NCBI RefSeq assembly: GCF_028372415.1
Contig: NC_092875.1
Span: forward strand, 435,061,377 to 435,125,376
Origin: Notamacropus eugenii
Lineage: Eukaryota > Chordata > Mammalia > Diprotodontia > Macropodidae
DNA: 64,000 bases
Direction of reading: 5' to 3'
Below the pieces are notes generated by a model. It had not been told where the DNA came from. It made no database searches and worked only from the letters and a program-made list of their open reading frames with translations. A program made the translations under genes and the position numbers. Below are positions 56,751 through 64,000 of this stretch, one piece after another (positions within the stretch are counted from its first letter, which is position 1; every line of letters starts with the position of its first letter).

Positions 56751-59560
56751 GTGAAAGCAAATGTCCTTTGTTTGTTTTGATGTGTATAACTAGTTCATTG
56801 AGATCTAAAGGGAAAAGTGGGGCTTATGAGTAATATTCACCTCTAGCCAAAAAGACTTTAAGGTGAAAATGGAGAAAGAAGTAGAAAATATCACACAAAT
56901 GCACATTGTCAGAGAGTAGCAATGAATACATTGAATTAATAATAACAGGGAAGACCAGTAGTTCTCAGAGTAGACTATTCAAGAAGAAAAAATCAGCATA
57001 AACCATGACCTTAGACGTCTATACACAAAGTACAGAATGTGAGTAATAAAGTGAAACAGAAATATTAATGTAAGGAGAGAAATTTAGCTGTGGAGTTTCC
57101 ACTAAAGTTGTAGGGTATTTCTCACAACTAGAAGATGGTTTGGGAATGGCTTACTCTTCAAAGTGATACATGCAATAAAAGATTATTTGAATAGCATTCT
57201 ATATTGACAATATATATTCATGGAAAGAAATCTAGGAGCTAAAAAGCAAAAACATGGTAGAAGTGTTGCATAGGGATTAATGGAGAAAGAAACAGAAGGA
57301 GTCTTGTAGGCAGATAACACTACAGATTATCCTACCAGCAAGAGGAAATGGAAGATGATACCAGATAACAGATCAGAGATTTAGAAGACAGCCAAGCCCA
57401 AGTAGTAACGAGTTACTTCTGTGTTAAAGAAAACTTGGTAAATTCTTGAATTGTTTTGGGAACAATTCGATTCTTCAATAAGTTAAGAGAATTATTAGGA
57501 GAACTGCAACTGTGGACTTAATTCTGACTAGTTGGGATGAATTTGTTGCCAAAGTAGAAATGATGAGTTCCTTGGGAGGAAATGACCTCCTTCATCTTAA
57601 AGTCTGATAGAAAAGAAGAAAAAGAAACTGGATGCAAGCTGAAGAGCACCCTAGATTTGAGAATTTATTTCTAATTAAAGTGTTTAGAAGGACAGATAGA
57701 ATCCTATGTCCTAAACAGGAAACTCATAGGCTGTCCTAGTCATAGTTTCACAACTAGTGCTATGGAGTACTCAGAGTCTGAAGGTCAAGACAGAAAATTT
57801 CTTTAATGAAAATAATCTGTTTAGGGATTCCTGCTGAAGTTCTTGGGACCCCAGACCTTTCCCTTTCTTCCATCTAGCTTCTGTTTAATCTTATACTCTT
57901 TTAAGGCCAGGCTCTGCTCCCTGCTGCCTTCATATTAGGGATGAATGTGTTGCTTTGCCTTAATAATATAGCTGCATTCTAACAGGAGTTTGGGGAAAAT
58001 AATTTAACCCAAAGATATTAGTTGTTTTCCAAGAATTACATGTTTCTTTTCAGAGTGAGAGTGATATTTTGGGATAGTTTGGGGCCTTTTGGTGCTCCTT
58101 AAGCTGGCAGACATCTTTGTGTCAGACCTGTTGCTAGGGCAATCCCCAGATGAATACAAGAAAAGACTTTTCATGGCAAAGTGTAACACTGATTTCAAAA
58201 TATTCTGGTATTTATTAGCTTCTCTTTCCTTGTGGAGACTGAGAGAAAAGTTTGAATACAACCAAGTCCATATCTTTCTTTCAGACAGGGTCAAGTATAA
58301 GGCAAAGACAGGTGTGCGTTATTAATTCTAAAAAGCAAATATGGGATATCATTGAAGGTGTTGTTAAGAGCATTGATTAGCTATGGATCTATATGCCCAC
58401 TATCAATAGGAGGTGTTAGAGCCATCTATTGTTTATTTTAACATTACCAATAAAAATGTAGATCATTTGTCATTCTTTGTGGTATCAAATATCTCTACAG
58501 TGATTAAGATATTTTTTAAAAGTATGGCATCATGGATAAAGGACTGGCCTGAAAGTGAAAAACAACTGGGTTCATAGGGCACTGTCCTAAACCATAAGTC
58601 ATAGACAAGTCATCAACCTGCATCACTAAATGAAGTTTTGTAATTCTCCCACACTGATCAAATCACAAGTCTGTTCCAAGAAATCAGAAATTATCTTAAT
58701 CATCAGTTTTCCAATGGCTTTCCCCATCAAATGTGGACAAAGAGGTAATGAAAGAGAAATTTTAATTTTCATATGTCTCAGAAATTTACTGAGTTTAGTT
58801 GTATCATTTCACAGTTCCTGAGATCCTATTTAAAAAAAAAAAAAAAGCTTTTTACTGTCCACTTTAAAACTTAAAATACCTCAAATTCTCTTTGGAAACT
58901 CAGAATGCCATTCATTAAATGCCATGTACTAAGGTACCATAAAGGCAGTAATCTAGACCCTGATAAAGGCTTTAAAGTTCTCCCCTAGGATACTTGGGGT
59001 GGGAAAAGATGGAACATTAGTGTCAAAGAAGCATATTATTTGATTCTCAATATAATTAATAAACCCTCATTCTTCCCCACAGGAATGTGCTAAATCTCTC
59101 CCTCTGATCTGTGTTGAGGCAAAAGCTTTACTTACCTACCTAACAGAAGAGGGAAAAGATCAGAAAGGGGCTTTAAGTATTTAGCCATTTAAACCCTACG
59201 TAAATTGCAGATTTGAATAAAAAATCAACCTGAGTATTTTTGTATGAAAATGGTGAACAGAAGGAATATTTGTGCTCCGAGGAATAGTGCTTTATGCCAA
59301 ACATCAATCAGTTCTGGCTTCAGAAGTCTAGTTAGATTACTGTAGGGGTTCTGGACACTTTCATTACATACTGTGAAGACCAAGCCATGACATTAGCTAT
59401 AGAACATTGAAGCCTTTACAAATAATTAAAACGCTGTTTGAAAATGGAGATGTTTTCCACAGCTTCCTGGGTATGCATGGCATCATCGATATTTGAGAGT
59501 GTAAATATTGACTAGTTATTGCTGTTAGCCAGAAGGAGCAAAATCTCCTTTGAAATAATA
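56751..59560. other. Unassigned DNA
   Basis: The longest stretch without an assigned feature (about 2.8 kb). A weak MIR-like piece lies at about 58525-58640. A 14-base A-run is at 58833-58846. The frames at 58004-58325 on both strands lack recognisable domains or an ATG-led start. No exon is recognised. Confidence 0.4.
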
Positions 59561-59562
59561 AT

Positions 59563-59815
59563 ATGGTGTGTGTGTATAACATATACATATGTATGCATAC
59601 ACATATGCATGGAGACGTTAAACAGAGAGTGATAGATACAGGGAAAATATAGTTTTCACTCTCCGTGACAGTTGAATAGCTATGCTTTAAACAACCCACA
59701 TTCATTGCCAACGTAGCACCAGTGTGTATGTGTATATATAGATATAGATGTATACATACACATCTCTATATGTATAGCTATACATATAGCTATACATATA
59801 TAGATATATAATATG
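59563..59815. repeat. TG/TA/GATA microsatellites
   Basis: Blocks of TG, TA and 'tagatata' dinucleotides at 59563-59620 and 59725-59815, with ordinary sequence between. A short inverted 'atatagctatacatatagct' tract is near 59775. Confidence 0.85.
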
Positions 59816-60059
59816 CTATATTTGTACATATGGCAAGGAAATAAAAATAAGTATTTCTGAGCTAAGAAATTTTTAGAGCTGTCATTTTGTCGTATTTTTT
59901 CCTTAAATGCTGAATGATAATGAATTAAAATGTATTTGAAAATTAATCTAAACTACTTTTTAAAATTTTCCATCATTCCTACGACTGTCTCTAGTCTTGG
60001 GACTTTTTCTTAGTTTGACCCCCTTTTTCTAAGAGAATTCATCTATTTTTAAAAATTCT

Positions 60060-61275
60060 TCAAGAGAAAAAAATCTCTGAGTTACTAGTAGGAATTACTT
60101 CATCCAGGATGCCCCCTAACCTTGAATGTCCCCCAACGCTCGGTCTTGGGTCTTCTTTTCTGCTCCCTCTGTACTAGTTCATGCGGTAATTTTTTAGCTC
60201 CCGTAGATTTAGTTATCATTTTTATGCTGAAGATTCTCAATTCTATTTATCCAGTCCTAACTTCTCTCCTGATCTACAATTTCACATTCCCAATTGCCTA
60301 TTAGAAATCTCTAACTGGATGTCCCATAGATATTTTAAATTCAACATGTATAAAATTGAATTCATTCTTCCTATCCAAACCTTCCCTTCTTCATAACTTT
60401 CTTATTAATGTTAAAGGGATCACCATACTCCTAGTCACCAAGGCTAGCAACTTAGGTGTTACTCTTTATTTCTCATTCTCTCAGCTGCTCATTCTTACCA
60501 CCCTTATATCCAATCTGTTCCCAGTACTATTGATTCTACTTTTGCAATATCTCTGATATAACTCTCTTTCCTCTTACTTTTATCACCACTGTTCTGATAA
60601 ATTATTTCATTACCTTATGCCTCAAATATTATAGTAGCCCTCTGGTTGACTTCTCAGTCTGAAGTCTCTTCCTACTCCAGTCCATTCTCCACTCAGCTAT
60701 CAAAAAAGTTGGACCATGTCACCTCACCACACCTCACCACACCACACTGCCAACCCCACCATTCCACAAACTCCATTGATTCCCTATTGCCTTCATAAAC
60801 AAATAAAAAATCCTCTGTTTGACTTCTAAGCCTTTCATAACCATTCCTCCCCTTTTTTCAGTCTTCTTACACCTTACTTCCCTCCCCATACATTACAATC
60901 CAGTTACCCTGGTCTTCTTGATATTCCTCATACAAGATGTCTTGATTCATGATTTTATGGGCTGTCCCCCATGCCTGCAATGTCCTTGTTTGACATCTCT
61001 CCCCTTGCTTCCTTCAGGTCTCAGCTAAAATCTTACCTTTTATAAGAAACTTCTGTTGATATCCTGTAATGCTAGTATCTTCACTGTAAGATTTTCTCTA
61101 AGTTTTATTGAATATATCATGTCTGTACATAATTGTTTACAAGTTGTCTCTCCCGTTGCGTTGTGAATTTCTTGAGAACAAGGATTGTCTTTTGCTTTTT
61201 GGGAAGGAGGGTATCCCTAGCACTTAGCACAGAATCTAGCACATAATAGACATTTAATAAATGCTTCTTGATGAC
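60060..61275 (+). repeat. L2 LINE, 1.2-kb 3' region, sense
   Basis: 'ttatgctgaagattctcaat', 'ctaactggatgtcccataga', 'ctcctagtcaccaaggctag', 'gtagccctctggttgacttc', 'tgattccctattgccttcat' and 'gcacttagcacagaatctag' lie in L2 order, ending at 'taataaatgcttcttgatg'. The 60-69-codon frames in it are short L2 remnants. Confidence 0.8.
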
Positions 61276-61424
61276 TTGAGCAATTAATGATGATTTACTT
61301 GAGTACCTTCTCTCTGTTCTGCTTTATATTGGGTGCTATATAGAATATAGAAAAAATACTACATAATCTTCGTCCTCAGGGAGTTTATAATATGGTCCAG
61401 GAGAGAAGTTAAATGTTGTAAGTC

Positions 61425-62440
61425 TTCAAAGATACGGTACTACCAGATCATCTTACTTGCCTCCTGAGAAACCTATATGTGGGTCAAGAAACAACAGTTA
61501 GAACTCAATATGAAACATAGTTTAAGATTAGAAAAGGAGTATTGTAAGCTGTTACTGTCACCTTATTCATTTACGTTATATGCAGAGTATATCATGCAAA
61601 ATGCCAGGCTGGATGAATCAAAAGCCAGAATTAAGGTTGCCAGGAAAAATATCAACAATCTCAGATGTGCTGATGACACCACTTTGATGTCAGAAAGTGA
61701 AGAATTAAGAAACCTCTTGTTAAGGGTAAAAGAGAAGAGTGTAAAAAAATGGCTTGAAGCATAACATCAAAAAAACTAAGAACTTGGCAACTGGTCCCAT
61801 CCCTTCCTGGCAAATAGAGGGAGAAGAAATGAAAGCAGTGACAGATTTTATATTCTTGGGCTCAAAGATCACTGCAGACGGTGACTGCAGCCATGAAATT
61901 AAAAGATGCTTGCTCCTTGGAAGGAAAACTACATCAAATATGGACAGCATATTAAAAAGCAGACACATTACCTTGTCAATAAAAGCCCATATAGTCAAAG
62001 CTATGGTTTTTCTAGTAGCAATGTATGGCTTTGAGACTTGGACTATAAGGAAAACTGGGCATAGCAGACTTTCAAATTGTGGCGCTGCAGAAGACTTTGA
62101 GAATCCCTTACACAGCAAGAAGATCAAGTCAGTCAATATCTGAAGAAATTAATTCAGACAATTCATTGGAAGGACAAGTACTAAAGCTGAAGCTAAAATA
62201 CTTTGGCCACATAATGAGAAGACAGGACTCAGAAAAAAATGCTGGTGTTGGGAAACATTGAAAGCAAAAGATGAAGGAGACAGAAGAGGGTAAGATGTAT
62301 AGATAGTATCATGGAAGCAACAAACATGAGCTTCGACAGACTGGGAGATTGTGAAGGACAGAAGAGCCTGGTGTGCTATGGTTCATGGGGTCATGGAGAG
62401 TTGGACACAACAGAAAGAATCAGTAACAACAGCCAAGAAC
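61425..62440 (+). pseudogene. BovB-like RTE LINE reverse-transcriptase relic
   Basis: The C-terminal part of an RTE-type reverse transcriptase spread over three frames. It shows LYAEYIMQNA, the active-site box as CADD (61666-61677, normally YADD), then WQIEGEEMKAVTDFIFLGSK, ITADGDCSHEIKR, YGFETWTIRKTGH and the LKLKYFGHIMRR block. This order and wording is that of BovB RTE elements. Frameshifts near 61755 and 62100 and the altered catalytic Tyr make it inactive. The 3' end at about 62380-62440 contains 'atggggtcatggagagttgg' and 'acacaacagaaagaatcag'. Confidence 0.9.
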
Positions 62441-62889
62441 CATAGTATACACACAAGAAATATAATGCGTGCTATGATTCAGGCAATAAGACATATACAG
62501 ATAACTTTTCTAATAATTAAAGTTCTTTTTAAAAGATTAATAACTATGTGTTCAAAAATTATTCAAAAAGTTTATTGCCTGAGAAAGAGTATACTTAGGA
62601 GAACATGATAACTATGTTCAAGTATTTGAAAGTCTGTCCTGTTGAAGAGGAATTACACTAATTCTTAGTTCAAGAGGGCAGAACTAGAAGCAACAGGTGA
62701 AAGTTCAAATTGGTTCAATGAGGTTCAATGAAAGCAAAATGTTCCCACCATTAGATTTACCACAAAATAGAATGAACCACCTCCAAAGATGAAAGGTTCC
62801 CTTTATGTTTATCTATATACTCATCAATTCCTCTCATTATCTATATACATGTCAATTAGAGATTATTATTGTTCTTAATCTTTATATCT
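62441..62889. other. Unassigned DNA
   Basis: Nothing recognised. Confidence 0.35.
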
Positions 62890-63165
62890 GACCCTGTCGG
62901 GTCCATGCTCAAGAATTTTCAGTTCTTCCCTAATGCTTCTAGGACAAAATACAGATTTTATAGGTTGGTATGTAAATTCCTTGACAATATGGCTCCATTC
63001 TACCTTTTTTAGGCATATTTCCCATTAATCCCCTTCACATTACATTTAGGTCAAACTCTCCCAATATCTCCCATCTCTGGGCCTTTGCCACAAGCTACTT
63101 CCTATGTCTGCAATGATATCCACTCATGCCTCACCACTACTTCATAGAATCCTACCTTGTTCACA
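62890..63165 (+). repeat. L2 LINE piece, sense
   Basis: 'tgacaatatggctccattc', 'cccttcacattacatttagg', 'tctgggcctttgccacaag' and 'actacttcatagaatcctac' lie in L2 3' order without the tail. Confidence 0.7.
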
Positions 63166-63637
63166 GGTTTTAAGAATTAGAAGGAATCCCGATGATCATC
63201 TAGTCCAACCCATAGACAAAAGGAAGTTCTACCACAAACACCAGTAGTTGTCTAGGATCTAGTTGCATACCACTGAGGAAAGGAAAACTTTCAAGGCACC
63301 TCTCAAAGCACTCCAATCTATTTCTGGACAGCTCTAATTCTCAGGAAGTTATTCCTGGCAACATACCAGATTTTTCCTTTTTGTAACATCTGCCTATCGT
63401 TCCTAATTCCATCCTCTTATGCCAAATAGAAGAAGTCTAATCATTCCTATATATGGCAGTTCTTTAACTATTTGGAGGTAGCCATCATGCCCTCCTCAAT
63501 TAAGTCTTCTCTTCTCCAGGCTAACCTAATCTAGTTCCTTTGGTCATTATTCATATATAATGGACCTAAAGCCTTTTACCTTCCCAGTTGCTCTCCTCTG
63601 AACTTTGCCAGTTTATCAATGTGCTTCTTAAACCACG
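63166..63637 (+). repeat. L3/CR1-type LINE 3' region, truncated by an LTR
   Basis: 'gatgatcatctagtccaacc', 'ctggacagctctaattctca', 'ttcctaattccatcctctta', 'cttctctccaggctaacc'-type wording, 'ttgctctcctctgaactttg' and 'gtttatcaatgtgcttctta' lie in CR1/L3 order. The sequence stops where the LTR begins. Confidence 0.8.
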
Positions 63638-64000
63638 TGTAGCTCCAATGTGATATTCACAGTGCCTACAGTGGCCATGAATATCCAGACACAAATCTGG
63701 ATTGTGAAATATAACAGACTCTCCACATGGAAGACAGAACCAAAACATCTATTCAGACACCAGAAAGCCAAATCCATCATAGTAACAAAGAAATCTATAC
63801 ACAATAACAATACAGGGGGCAATACCATCCCTAAGCCTCCCTCTATTAGGCTTCCAAAAAAACAGCTCCCTTAAACAAATCACAAACAAGCTTTCCCAGC
63901 TCTGATTGCTCTTTAACTTCCTCTTGGCTCTGCTCTAGCTCTGCCTCTTCCTGTTCCAACCTTTCTGCTCTACCCTTTCCAGTTCCATGCGATTTAGACT
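63638..64000 (-). mobile_element. LTR of the same family as 44883-45336, partial
   Basis: In the minus sense it ends '...gagctaca' at 63638 and runs off the window end, so its 5' boundary is not seen. It is colinear with the plus-strand copy at 45 kb. Its polyadenylation signal position reads AATAGA. It interrupts an L3 element. Confidence 0.7.

Noticed and set aside
57800..58330. Exon near 58089-58325
   Set aside because: The frame lacks an ATG start and has no recognised product; acceptor-like sequence upstream is followed by in-frame stops.
1..64000. CRISPR arrays, bacterial operons, phage or plasmid features
   Set aside because: Repeat content and codon texture are vertebrate; direct repeats found are transposon target duplications or microsatellites.

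Overview
The window looks like repeat-dense, AT-rich, CpG-poor non-coding DNA from a marsupial nuclear genome. The reasons are: three L1-derived ORF1-only LINEs (HAL1 type) with the marsupial-style 3' UTR; tRNA-derived SINEs whose heads carry a 'gcagctaggtggtgcagtgg' motif typical of marsupial SINEs; very many L2, MIR and L3/CR1 relics; and a BovB-like RTE fragment. I see no bacterial, phage, organellar, tRNA-gene, rRNA-gene or CRISPR features, and no multi-exon host gene that I recognise. The window is either intergenic or inside a long intron.

Layout. 1-7.5 kb: MIR, L2 and L3 relics in unassigned DNA. 7.5-10.7 kb: an L1 ORF2 relic split by an old HAL1. 10.7-15.3 kb: unassigned DNA, two homopurine tracts, L1 and L2 relics. 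16-23.8 kb: L2, MIR and SINE copies, a 5S rRNA-like fragment, and a long antisense L2 split by an L1 3' end. 25.5-26.4 kb: a SINE with target duplications inside a MIR, then microsatellites. 28.5-29.1 kb: repeat-free DNA with CRE and E2F-like motifs. 29.4-47 kb: nested MIR, L2, L3 and SINE copies, a LINE reverse-transcriptase tail of a different clade on the minus strand (37.1-37.6 kb), and a solo LTR (44.9-45.3 kb). 47-50.2 kb: largely repeat-free DNA with a short signal-peptide-bearing ORF. 51.7-56.7 kb: an old HAL1 interrupted by a younger full-length HAL1 with an intact 362-codon ORF1. 60-62.4 kb: an L2 and a BovB-like RTE relic. The window ends in a second copy of the LTR family, on the minus strand.

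How the parts relate. The best-supported coding sequence is the HAL1 ORF1 at 53564-54652, an RNA-binding retrotransposon protein. The window also holds plausible donor/parasite pairs: HAL1 copies share their 3' end with an L1 that has ORF2-derived sequence; one SINE type shares its tail with the BovB-like RTE; the other SINE type has a tail resembling the minus-strand LINE at 37.1 kb. Repeat family names are from memory of consensus patterns and have not been checked against a repeat library.
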